A DNA stretch of 64,000 nt from Butyriboletus loyo (lineage: Eukaryota > Basidiomycota > Agaricomycetes > Boletales > Boletaceae). The stretch is from the NCBI GenBank assembly GCA_038093515.1, contig JBBPSI010000026.1, positions 62,001 to 126,000 on the forward strand, given 5' to 3'. This document shows positions 11,561 to 23,364 of this stretch, piece by piece. Both the position numbers and the translations under genes were made by a program. The notes under the pieces are model-generated. The model was not told the DNA's origin. It was given only the letters and a program-made list of their open reading frames with translations, and searched no databases. The first letter of the stretch is position 1. Each line of letters opens with the position of its first letter.

Positions 11561-13382
11561 TCAAACCTGACGTGTATTACCTCCCAACGGCTCGAGTCGA
11601 ATCGCCTCCTGTTCGTTCGCATCCCCTTCTACGACCTCATCCTGTCCCGGGGTAAATGCGATCGCAGACACGGCAGCATCTTCGCTGGAAACGGTTTGCG
11701 ACAACACACCGAATCCTGTGTCAACCCCCTCCCGGCTCCTATGAAGGTCACGGTCATACAGCTCTCGCACGCTGATGATGAACCGCGGCATCATAGGGCA
11801 TATGGTTACGAAAGACAGCAACCACAAGAAGAGCGAGGAAGCGCTGTTTGGTGAGGAGTTGGCGCTGAGCAAAGTATTCACATTGTAGATAATATTTCTA
11901 GCAGTTCAGAAGAAAGTAATTGAGTGGTTAGTTGTTTGGAAAGCACTCGAAAGTAGGATGTGTGGGGGAATGTAATCATGACTAACAAGAAAGAATGGAA
12001 AAGCGAGACGCACACAAAGAAGTAAACAACGCCATCTCTGGCGAGTTGACTCATATACCGATTAGGCTGCCACTGCTTGGTTGCTTTGTACATCTCGGCC
12101 GACTGCTTCCAGGTTTGCATAACAGCGAGAACCAAAAGTGTAGCACTGAGAATAAATACGGGGATTCTGGAATAGGTGAAAGTCTCGGGTGGAGCGTTGA
12201 GGGAGGTATTGCAATACGAGAAATCCATAAGTTGAACAACTGTGACTGGAGGAATGAGTGCAAGGTGATCAAGGGTCACATTCGTGAGATACAGGGATGC
12301 ATGCGGTTTGGCTCAAGGCATACCGGAGATTCCGTAGGTACTGGGATTACTGTATATGCCTGTTAAAACGAAGGAAGAAATAACCTGTGTCACGTAGATG
12401 AACAGGAGAACCCAAAGAATTGTTTTGGATCGATTCCACATTGCATACACCCGCAGGATCATAACCACTGTGATTGAAACCATAGTCAGAGGTCAGGAAT
12501 CAGGGTGGTACAGCAACTTACAGTCAGCAGCATTATAGAGTATTTGAAACACCCAGACAGATATCATGAATAGTATGGTGCCTTTGGAATATCTATGTCT
12601 CACGCTGATAGTCGCAGGCAATAAATGAATCTGCTTACATCTACGGAACTGTTATCAATACAGTTTTCAATCGCAAGTTAGATGCATACGTCTACACAGA
12701 AGACAGTCATCAACAACAGAAAAGGTGCGAAGCAGAAGAACCGACTCTGACGGGGCTAGGGAGAGCGGTAGTACCAACTGCAAACATATCTGATCAGCTC
12801 AATCGACCTCCAATACAATTCTGAACATACAGAACCAAGTAAGACTTGAGCATGGATTAACCGTTAGCTGTATAATTTTGTATGCATCATAGCAACAATC
12901 GACGTACATAGTGAAACAAAGACCGAAATAACGAACCTGCAGAAGTGTGAATTTAGAATGTATAATGGGGTTCCCTGAACCTTTACGCGCACCAGAACAA
13001 AAATTGTAGAGACCCGGGTCCAGGGTCTGCGCTGTCAGACTGTCAAGGACCTAGTACGTCGCTCAATGCTTCCTTACCCATACATAGTCTACCTTTGAAT
13101 AGTATCAGCAGACATGCAAATATGATGGCAGAGTGATGTAATAACATACCTCTCTCGAAAAGGTGAGGACTGCAGTGATAGGATTGCAACACCCCGTTCA
13201 GCGTGAAAAGGTGTATGTGTGCACTGTCAGCATCACTCACAATAATCATATACAACAGCAGTGACGAGAGCAACTGCGCTGGCCTATAAGATTAATCACT
13301 GACGGAAGTTATGAGCAACCTCACCGGATAGATAGTTATTCATCTGGAGAAGCTCCAAAGCAGACTGTAGGTCAGAGGACAT
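11561..13382 (-). CDS. DUF6533-type membrane protein, copy C (5' end doubtful)
   Basis: Paralogue of copy A. ATG at 13380-13382 (MSSDLQSALELLQMNNY). The YDY and LTFSRE exons lie between 13160 and 13270. The core exon with RVYAMWNRSKTILWVLL is near 12350-12470, the SVEMYKATKQWQPNRYM-type exon near 12030-12280, and the last exon ends at 11561. The donor of intron 1 is changed (CTATCC instead of GTATCC), while the TATAG acceptor is kept. A nearby GTGAGG would change the phase. The C-terminal half is fully open and its splice sites look normal. Confidence 0.6.
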
Positions 13383-13754
13383 GGGAAAGATTCAGAGTCG
13401 AAGAGAGGGATGTTTTCCAGTTATATCACCTATCCGGTGTATTGAATATTTGCTTCGGGACAAGGTTAGAACAGCGAGAGATGTATGATCCGATCCTTTC
13501 TTTGTTTTGGAATCCATTTCTATCCCTTGATTGAACGTTCGTGGTTTTCATTTAGGATCATGCTATAACCTCTGATCACAAAAAAGGCCTTGAAACTGTT
13601 GCCAATACTTAGAGTAGGTCTATCATCCAGGTCAACAACACATTTATGCTATGCATTCATTTCAAGGCGCTACTGCGGATCAAAAAACGTGACAGGGACG
13701 TTTTTCGTCGCTGGCATTTTTAACATTAAACTTGATCGATCGATCACGATCATC
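13383..13754. other. Upstream flank of copy C
   Basis: Shared array 5' flank up to about 13450, then unassigned sequence. Nothing else seen. Confidence 0.35.
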
Positions 13755-14760
13755 ACGATGGGCATCGTGGCATTGCGTGGGCCAGCATTCTGTAACAATG
13801 GATGGCGCTGCACAGCATGTAGATCTCTCGAGACAATACCCTTGGATTTACAGTAGCAATCAGAGTTAAACGTTCATGTTTGAACAGACACTCGTGACTG
13901 TGTAAGTGGATGCTTGCGCACCTTTGGCTGAAATCGGAAGATCACGACCACCTCTTCTACCGCAGAGATGGTACGCCCACCCTCATTGACAAAGCTTCGT
14001 GGAAATAAGCCACACAGTGCTTAGTATACACCCTTGTGGTCGATAACGACCTCGACCGCGCTCTCCACCCCCTCTAGCGGAAAGATCGGGTCCGAACTCG
14101 AACACAGCCCACTAATGGCAAGGTGAGCACCGTTCCTGCGCCTACTGTATATCTTGCTCGATCGCCCCCTTCCGATGGCGTGTCTCGATGGCATGACAGT
14201 GTGGTACCCTGGTACCCCAGCAAAGTCTCACTTCTGCCCACCTTGGATTTTCTGATTGGTGGACATCATGGTTGGGCACAGAGCATTTTTCTGAATATAA
14301 TGGAGGTGGATGAAAAGGCGTAGTAAATGTGAAAAAGGAGATTGTATTCTTACGGTTCAGCGTAGAGTACGGAATGATGGCTGGTTTATCCACGGCAGGG
14401 AATGATAGTCATGTATTGTCAAAATTCCGCTAAGATCATGGTCAATGCGCGCGAAAGAGGCACAAGGACGGGAAAGTGGGATTCATGGATATCATGTTTC
14501 CAGGACTGGTTACCTATCCGTCCAAGTGCAAAAGACTCGCAGGTACCTCATCCACCAGGAACATAAATATGATCAGGACGCCAGAGGAGACGGTTAGGTC
14601 GCGGACGAACTTCATTGCGCAGGCGATCTGGACACAGACAAATGGGAGTCCACATTCATATGAAATGGTTCAGCACGAATCGGGGAGGAATTGGGATGGA
14701 AGTGTCTGGAAGTGTCAGCGCGCAAAGGGGCGAACATGTCGTCGGACATGTCGCCTGCAG
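13755..14760. repeat. Duplicated spacer block S, copy 2
   Basis: Partner of 4680-6075 and shorter by about 400 bases, because it lacks the segment at roughly 5485-5905. No recognised gene. Confidence 0.6.
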
Positions 14761-14769
14761 TGCTTAGGA

Positions 14770-17253
14770 GGAGGACTTTTGCGTGGAGATGGGGGCGTAC
14801 ACTTAGCCGAGACACGAGGCGAGCGAAGGTTTTAGTCTATGCGTGAGAAGCGGAGTAGCGCTCTTCTCTTCTCTCGCATCTCAGCTAGTCCGAGTGATAC
14901 TCTGTCAGTAGTCGCACTCCTTGATCCATTCTTTTCGCTTCCGCTCACAGGCCGTGGACGAGGAATTTTCAACTAGCTCAATCCTGTCTGACGCTGCCTC
15001 TCTCGGTCCGAGCTCAGCTGTTTCGGCCCCCAGCCCGCCCACACAGTTCGCTCTTGCCGACAGGTTTGGGGTCCAGCTTCGGGCCGAGAAAGCTTTCAGC
15101 TTCTTGCCCAGCATTGCCATACAATTTGGACACTTTATAGCTCACACTTCTCTTCATTCCTTTCATACGGACGAGCTAAGCAGCCGCAACGCATAGATCT
15201 CACCGACGCTTCCGAACCCGTGTTTGGCAAATACTGTTTGCGCTGCCGTCTTTGCAGTGCATGCTGTCCCTAGGAAAATGCACTTGCCCATCTGTCCACC
15301 CCCCGCCGAATCTGTCTCTTCACAAATCGCCTGTCCGAGAGAGTTCGTCTGTGCCGATGGACAAGAACCAACAATCATCTAAGAAAATGGGCCCCCGAAG
15401 ACAGGGTTACTGCCTTCACAACCCCCTCCAGCTTCACCACGCTTTGGTTCGGACTGTTTATGTGATCCGTACAAGCGGGCTTCGCAGCCTCTCACAAAAG
15501 GTCCTGTTCGACAAATCGCCGTGCTGGTCAACCACAGGCTCTGGCCCCTCTTACGTCGCTCAATCGTTCTTCGTCTATCTGTCTCTGTATGATACTCTGT
15601 GCCATCCACCAGTATTCGTTCGAACACATTTTCCATCCCTCACCTACCCATTTCCGGTGACCACCTCTAGCCGTTTGCTTTTTGAGTCAGGATGCGACAC
15701 CCCTAACGCCTGTCCACTCCATTTCTTGCTGACCTTTCTATCCACGTTTCCTCCCCCATCTGTCCATTCGCCGCTGAATCTGTCCGTTCCCAAATTGCAT
15801 GGGCGGACAAGTTCGTCCGAGACCTCAACATTCTCCGTTGGCTCGCCTCCATGGTATTTCTATTCGAGTAAATGGGCTACTGGACGGTACGGTCAATCGT
15901 TATCCAGGAAACAAGAGGTTGTTGCGCCAGAAATCAATTGATTTGTTTGCGCCCACGATGAGGGGGTTATTGACTTCATAACTACTTCCCGTTCCATTCG
16001 CACTTGTGTTAGGCATGAACTTTTGTTTACCTAACCGAAGAAGCGGGACAGGATTGGGAATCTGGGTCTCGCTCCCCCTCCCGCGAAGGCGAAGGTCCCC
16101 TTTGACAGATAACCAAGCTGAGAAAATGCAGCCTTTCTCTCCCCACTTGCATTGCTCGCCCGTTGTTCATCTATCCGTCTGGGTTCCCTCAGCCGTGCCC
16201 GTGACATGGCTTCCGTGGTCAATATGTATGCTGGTGAACCCACCGCACTTCGTGTTTTCAGGTCAGGTACGCGAGTCAGGCTTGAGGAGGGTTGTGGACA
16301 TCGACAGTTGGCTAGATGATTGGGTAGATTAATTTGGATCGAATTGGACGCGTGAGTAGGCCCCACCCACTCCCTTCCTCTTCCATTTTCTCGTTGTCGG
16401 GTTTCAGTGTCTTTTGACTGTAATCTACTCATCCCACCTGTCACACGACTGTCTGACCAACGACGTATCTCCCCTTTTTGCACTACTATGTGCAATCTAT
16501 ACAGTCGCATTGCTTCGATACCGTGTCCCCAATGTCTCATCACCTTCCTCGGCAGGGTATGGCTCTGCGGAACACGAGTCAGTTGACCATTATAAAATAT
16601 GCTTTCTGTTCTGAGTTGAACGGCGTATACACCAATGGTCCGACTGTTTCGAACGGAAGAAGGTATTGTTGAAACGTAGTGTCTTGCCTATTCGTGGGCG
16701 CGTTTGACCCCATAGATTGGTTCAGCCAACATTTCGGGGACTGCACGCGACACAGAGCTGCAATGATCATTCTAAGTTCTGTCCTACAGTAATCAGGAAG
16801 ATCCATTCGGTCTGTCCAATCCTCAACTCTATTGAACACAACTTAGTTTTGTAATTGACCAGCTGACGGAAAGACCAAGAGGACGACATCCATGCGGGAT
16901 GAATGCCAGGGTAGAACTCTTACACGGATTTTTCGCTCACCTGTAGGCAAATACGGCGGGACTGTGATCAATCGAGTGATTGCTGCGCGATATCCTGGCA
17001 GAAGATCGGTCAAGCACGTTCGTGTTCGTGTTCGCGAGCTGACTTTTATTAATTAGTTGGACCGGACGGCGTCAGCTGAAGATCACCCATATCGTTTCAT
17101 CACTGGGAGTCAACGAAGCAACCTCTACTTTCTCTCCATGGTCTTGGGGTGAGGCGCGGGTAGACATTCCTACGAGGTCGGTGTAGGCACTGCATTTCCT
17201 CACAACCACAACCGCACCCACCATGCGAGACACGCTCCAAGTACTTACATGGG
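14770..17253. repeat. Segmental duplication T, copy 1
   Basis: Direct duplicate of 23365-25049. Both begin at a GTGGAGATGGGGGC stretch and end at CATGCGAGACACGCT...TACATGGG. Copy 1 is longer because it retains about 800 bases that copy 2 lacks, mainly around 16140-16860. Within it CTGTCCGAGAGAGTTCGTC-like phrases recur (around 15330 and 15805). Open frames are present but not conserved between copies, so no gene is annotated. Part of 15990-16275 resembles spacer repeat R1 in reverse. Confidence 0.6.
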
Positions 17254-17654
17254 CCGATGGATCGATGGGCTACCGTGTTTCGGGGGAACAGGGCAACCCT
17301 CGAATGCCCGAGCTCATACCTTTGCTACATGTCGTCGTGACGCCCACCCATGTTCTGGGTGTTAATCTATGGTTGTATCGTATACGTACAAAAGCCCTGC
17401 GTATGTACTTGAAATGATTTGCAGCACATAACAAAATCGCACGTGCAGACAACGTGAAGCTCCCTCGCGCGACTCTCAAGACCAGGCCTACGTTACGCGT
17501 CGCTGGTAAACACTGCATACATTGAACTGAGAAGACGAGGCATATGCATAGGTAAAATAGATATCCGAGTCACCGTCCAAAGTACCACCATTCTCTATTA
17601 TCCGCCACCGCCCCAGCGCAAGTGCTCGTCCCCAGTTTCTACCCAAGTTCTCGT

Positions 17655-19453
17655 TTAAACCTGACGCGTATTGCCAACGTCTCCCAACGGTTCGAGTCGA
17701 ATTGCCTCCAATTCGTTCGCGTCCCGTTCCACGACTTGATCCTGTCCCGGGGTGGCATCTGCGAATACGATCGCAGACACGGCGGCATCACTGACAATGG
17801 GCTGCGACAACACACCGAATCCGGTGTCGATCCCCTCCCAACGCCCACGAAGGTCACGGTCATACAGCTCTTGTACACTGATGATGAACCGCGGCATCAT
17901 AGGGCATATGGTTACGACTGACAGCAACCACAAGAAGAGCAGCAAAGTGGGGTTTGGTGAGAACTCGACCTCGACTATATTGATCACACCGTAGAGCATA
18001 TTTCTAGCAGTGCAGAAGAAAATCACTGAGTGGTTAGTTGATGGGAAAACACTCGAGGGTAGGATGCATGGGGGAATGTAATCGTGACAAACGAGAGAGT
18101 GGGAAAGCGAGACGCACACAAAGAAATAAACAACTCCATCTCTGACAAGTTGACGCATATACCGATTAGGCTGCCACTGCTTGGTTGCTTTGTACATCTC
18201 GACAGACTGCTTGCAGGTTTGGATAACAGCAAGAACCAAAAGCGTGGCACTGAGAATAAATACGGGGATTCTGGAATAGATGAAATTCTTGGGTGGTGCG
18301 TTGACGACGGCATTGCAATACGAGAAATTCATAAGTTGGACAACTGTGACTGGAGAAAAGGTAACGAAGGGCCACCTTCGTGAGACAAAGTGACACATCC
18401 CACTCTGGACGTACCAGATAGGTAGGTGTTGGGATTGTCGTATATGCCTGTATAAACAGCGGAATAAATAACCTGTGTCACGTAGATGAACAGGAGAACC
18501 CAAAGAATTGTTTTGGATCGATTCCACATTGCATACACCCGCAGGATCATAACCACTGTGATTGAAACCATAATCAGAGGTCAGGAATTAGGGGGGTAGA
18601 GCAACTCACAGTCGGCAGCATTATAAAATATTTGAAATGTCCAGACAGATACCATCAATAGTATGGTGCCTTGGAATATTCATGTCTCATGCTGATAGTG
18701 TCGCAAGCAATAGATGAATCTCTTACATCTATGCAACTGTTATCAATATAGTTTTCGATTGCAATTTAGATGCATACGTCTGCATAGAAGGCCGTCATGA
18801 ACGACAGACAAGGCGTGATGCAGACAAACTGACTCTGACGGCGCCAGGGACAAAGGTAGTACCAACTGCAAACATATCTGATCAGCTCAATCGACCTCCA
18901 ATACAACTCCGAACATACAGAATGCATCAAGACTTGACCATAGATTAACCGTTAGCTGTATAATCTTCTACGCTTCATAGCAATAATTGACGCACATAAT
19001 GGAACAAAGACCGACATAACGAACCTACAGAACTGTGAATTTAGAAGGTCAATTTGGGTTTCCTGAGCTTTAGCACGCACCAGAACGAAGATTGTAGAGA
19101 CCTGGGTCCAGGGTCTGCACTGTAAGGCTGTCAGGGACCTACCTCGCTCGATAATTGTTGCTTCATTACCCATACATAGTCTACCTTTGAATATTGTCAG
19201 CGCACATAAATGATGCAGAGTGAAATAACCTCTCTCGAAAAGGTGAGGACTACAGTGCAACACCCAGTTCAGCGTGAAAAGAAAAGCGTGTACATTGTCG
19301 GCATCACTCACGATAATCGTACACAACAGCTGTGACGAGAGCAGCTGCGTTGGTCTATAAGATTAATCCTTGACGGAAGGTATGAACGAGCGCACTAGTT
19401 ATATAGTTATTCATCTGGATAAGCTCCAAAGCGGACTGCAAGTCGGAGGACAT
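17655..19453 (-). CDS. DUF6533-type membrane protein, copy D (possibly damaged at 5' end)
   Basis: Paralogue of copy A. ATG at 19451-19453 (MSSDLQSALELIQMNNY). LTFSRE and VDYVW exons lie near 19170-19245. From 18527 to 17655 one frame stays open through two presumed introns. Removing the last intron (donor GTGCGT after codons for YFF, acceptor TGCTAG) gives ...VVYFFVNMLYGV, which fits the family better. The intron-1 donor is lost (ATAACT in place of GTATCC), so reading through meets the TAG of the old acceptor. The exon-3 donor is weak (GTTATT). The C-terminal domain VQELYDRDLRGRWEGIDTG is intact. Confidence 0.6.
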
Positions 19454-20334
19454 GGCAAAGATTCAGAGTCAAAGAGAGGGAGGTTTTCCAGTGATTCAGT
19501 GATGAGTTCCACTGGCAGTTATATCACCTATCCGGTGTATTGAATATTTGCTTCGAGCCAAATTTAGAACAACGAGCGATGTATGATTCCGGCCCATTAT
19601 TCATGCTGATCTTGATTTGATAACGGAGCAATTATTTCGTCGTAGAATTCCTCTGGAGTAATCGCCTGGAAACTAAAACATTAGGTGATGACGAGAACAA
19701 GCAACGCCTCCCCGCCAATATTATCAAAGTACTCACCCTCAGAAGTGACGCCAAGAACCGCCCGCGCAGGCAATTTTGAACGGACAGATTCAACGGGATG
19801 GCGACGCGTGACGGAAGGATGCCCGAGAGCGTTCTCATTTCCGCGCAGATAACAAAATCGTTGTGTATACACTGGCACAGGATGCTTACGTTCAAAAGAT
19901 TCGATTGTCCCATGACCTCCGATACGGAAGCAAGAAGCCTTAAAGCTGTAGCACCACAAATACCAACCCATGACCTCAACTCGAATATCGAGAAAAGGCT
20001 CTCTGATCCACGCCAACGCACCGGTGATGAATCGGCAGTGTGTCCCCACCAACTTCAAAAACCTCGATCTCATCTAAGGACACCTCATCCTGGTGGGGAA
20101 GGTGCGAGTGATGCGGGCAATGACTCTGTTCCCGTTCTGCTAAGGATGACAGTGCGAACTGATCATATCAAGTACGTATGTTGTGGCGTTGAGCGTGCTT
20201 GCATCTGTCAAATTAGATAGCTTTGTCCAATCACAATACGCGCACTCAACTCCTCGGACATGGAACTGCGTCTTATTCCTGTTTGACGGCATTGAATCAT
20301 CCCCCGAAAGCAGCCCAAGTTAGGATGACCCTGC
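19454..20334. other. Spacer upstream of copy D
   Basis: Shared array flank to about 19570. The part around 19680-19760 resembles 22995-23070 upstream of copy E. On the minus strand both could encode a short hydrophobic segment with GGEALL, but no splice model could be built. Nothing else recognised. Confidence 0.35.
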
Positions 20335-20425
20335 TCTCCAACTGTCCACGAGCGCCAAGAAGGTCCTCGTTACTGATGTGTACGCCCGTGGTATGAATAT
20401 CGTCTTGGTGTAGGCATGGATCGAA
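20335..20425 (+). pseudogene. Possible DEAD-box helicase relic
   Basis: A short frame reads AKKVLVTDVYARGMNIVLV and then stops. This resembles the conserved LVTTD-ARG motif of DEAD-box RNA helicases such as eIF4A. The motif is isolated: no other helicase motif was found around it. It may be a decayed fragment or chance similarity. Confidence 0.25.
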
Positions 20426-21017
20426 TCCATCTACGAACGGCTCGCCATTGCCAACTTTACTAAGATTTGCGATGGCGTGGATAAGTGTCTATAACCGAGA
20501 AAACAAACGGGCGGTGCCGTTTGTCGCGTTTGTTACTATATGGGATGGAGACCGATGGGTTCGATGAATACTCGGGGACGACGGAAAGCCTATCATATGT
20601 TTTCCTCGTCCGTCGCCGAGACTGGCCCATTGGTACTCTAGCATGTCGTGAATGCGCGATACGGACCATGCATACCAAAAGTTGCCTCGGAAAAAGCCGT
20701 AGGTGGTGAAAACCTCCCAGCCACGACAACGACCAATGTCACTCCCGGATTTGATCTACAGACCAAACTTTTTTATGGGCACCTTGCCCAATGAACCTGA
20801 CAGAAGTCGCAGCACACAGGCTTTATTCAACTTGGCTCGTACTGGTTTCTCCAAAAGCCCTGTATAAGTCGGAAAAGGGCTGTAGCACAGAACGAGGCAT
20901 ATGCATAGCTAACATAACTATCCATCCGAGTCGCCATTCAATACAACCATCCACTAATATTTCGCCAAACCCAAGTACTAGTACTCGCGCGTCCCGGGTC
21001 TCTACCCAAGTTCTCGT

Positions 21018-22831
21018 TTAAACCTGACGCGTATTGCCAACGTCTCCCAACGGTTCGAGTCGAATTGCCTCCAATTCGTTCGCGTCCCCTTCCACGACTT
21101 GATCCTGTCCCGGGGTGACATCTGCGAATGCGATCGCAGACACCGCGGCGTCATGGGCAACGGGCTGCGACAACACACCGAATCCGGTGTCAACTCCCTC
21201 CCAGCGCCCACGAAGGTCGCGGTCATACAACTCTCGCACGCTGATGATGAACCGAGGCATCATAGGGCATATGGTTACGACTGACAGCAGCCACAAGAAG
21301 AACAACAAAGTGATGCTTTGTGTGGAACCGGTGGGGACGATGGAAACCACATTGTAGAACATATATCTAACAGTTCAAAGTGATTAATTGTTGGGAAAGC
21401 ACTCGAGGGTAGGATGCATGGGGAAATGTTATCATGACGAACGAGAAAGTGTGGTAAAGCGAGACGCACACAAAGAAATAAACAACTCCATCGCTGACGA
21501 GTTGACGCGTATACCGATTAGGTTGCCACTGCTTGGTTGCTTTGTACATCTCGACCGATTGCGTCCAGGTTTGCATAACAGCGAGAACCAAAAGCATAGC
21601 ACTGAGAATGAATCGCGGGATTCTGGAATACGTGAAAGTGTTGGGTGGGGAGTTGATGACACCACTGCAATACGAGAAATTCATAACTTGAACAACTGTG
21701 ACTGAAGTAAAGGGTGCAAGGAAACAAAGGGCCACCTTCGTGAGATACAGTGGCGCATCCAGTACAGCGCGGGTCGTACCAGAGGTGTAGGTGCTTGGAT
21801 TATAGTAAATGCCTGAAAAAACAGAGGAACAAAGAAACTGTAGCACGTAGATGAACAGGAGGACCCAAAGAATCCGTTTGGATCGATTCCACATTGCATA
21901 CACACGCAGGATCATCATGACTGTAGTGGGAATCATAGTCAAGGGAAGGGGATTAGCGGGTACAGTGACTCACAATCAGCAGCACTAATGAATATTTCGA
22001 ACCCCCAGAGATATACCGTCAATATTATGGTGCCTTTGGAATATCCATGTCTCATGCTGATAGTGTTGCAGGCAATTCACGAATCTGCTTACATCTATGC
22101 AACTATTATTAATATAGTTTTCGATTGCAATTTAGATGCATACGTCTGCATAGAAGTCCGTCATAAACGACAGACAAGGTGCGAAGCAGACAAACTGACT
22201 CTGACCGGGCCAGGGAGAAAGGTAGTACCAACTGCAAACATGTCTGATCAGCTCAGTCAACCTCCAATACAATTCTGAACATACAGAATCCATCAAGACT
22301 TATCACGGAATGACCGTTAGCTGTATAAATTTCTATGCATCATAGCAACAATCGACGTACATAGCGAAACAAAGACCGACATAACGAACCTACAGAACTG
22401 TGAATTTAGAATGTACAATGGGGTTGCCTGAACCTTTACACGCACCAGAACAAAGATTGTTGAGACCTGGGTCCAGGGTCTGCGCTGTAAGACTGTCAGG
22501 GACCTACCTCGCTCGATAATTGTTGCTTCCTTACCCATATATAGTCTACCTTTGAATAATGTCAGCGCACAGAGATGATGCAGAGTGAAATAACATGCCT
22601 CTCTCGAAAAGGTGAGGACTACAGAGATAGGATTGCAACACCCAGTTCAGCGTGAAAAGAATAGCGTGTGCATTGTCGGCATCACTCACGATAATCGTAC
22701 ACAACAGCAGTGATGATAGCAACTGCGTTGGTGTATAAGATCAATCCTTGACGGAAGGTATGAACGAACGCACGGGATACATAGTTATTCATCTGGATAA
22801 GCTCTAAAGTAGACTGCAGGTCAGAGGACAT
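21018..22831 (-). CDS. DUF6533-type membrane protein, copy E
   Basis: Paralogue of copy A. ATG at 22829-22831 (MSSDLQSTLELIQMNNY). As in B, the intron-1 acceptor is TATAC. Here the 48 'intron' bases are in frame and stop-free, so the protein could simply keep 16 extra residues and continue into TAVVYDYLLTFSRE. The donor after LTFSRE is GC (GCATGT), which would be a GC-AG intron. The core frame from 21942 to about 21460 is open (RVYAMWNRSKRILWVLL, QTWTQSVEMYKATKQWQPNR). The last intron ends at TGTTAG near 21366, and the final exon ends at 21018 with RELYDRDLRGRWEGVDTG. Together with A this is the copy most likely to be expressed. Confidence 0.65.
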
Positions 22832-22929
22832 CGCACAGAGTCAGATTCGAAGAGAGAGGGGGGTTTTCCAGCGATTCAGTGATGAGTTCCGCTGCAGTTA
22901 TATCACCTATCCGGTGTGTATTGAATATT

Positions 22930-23364
22930 TAAATACCGGAATCTTCGTTTAGGATGATGCCATATATATGTGAGAGCAGATCTATACCCAGAAGAATGGA
23001 TTTGGTGATGACCACAATCAGCAGTGCCTCGCCGCCCATATGGAAGTACTCACCCTTATCTATAGTCACGTCCTCTGGTCCGTGGGGTGCGGAAGCGATA
23101 CCGACTGCACGGAAGGCCCCCAACGGTGATCTCGGCCATGATCAATTGATCATCATGATGTGTGTCATGGCGCGGTAATCGATGCGATGCAAATGTATAG
23201 TGTGAGAAGGAAATATGTCACTGGGCATGTCAGGGTGGGACGGGATGAGCCTGAGGGTACAGTCAAAACGACACGAGAAGCCTACGCACGTGTCTGCTTC
23301 GATCCAACCTACTCCAATCAACTAATCAACTATCGGTGTCCCTAAACGCCAACAGGAAGTTTGC
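22930..23364. other. Spacer upstream of copy E
   Basis: Contains the second copy of the hydrophobic GGEALL-like segment (minus strand, 22930-23120; compare 19681-19800) and a stretch (23255-23340) resembling 10105-10185. No complete gene. Confidence 0.35.
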
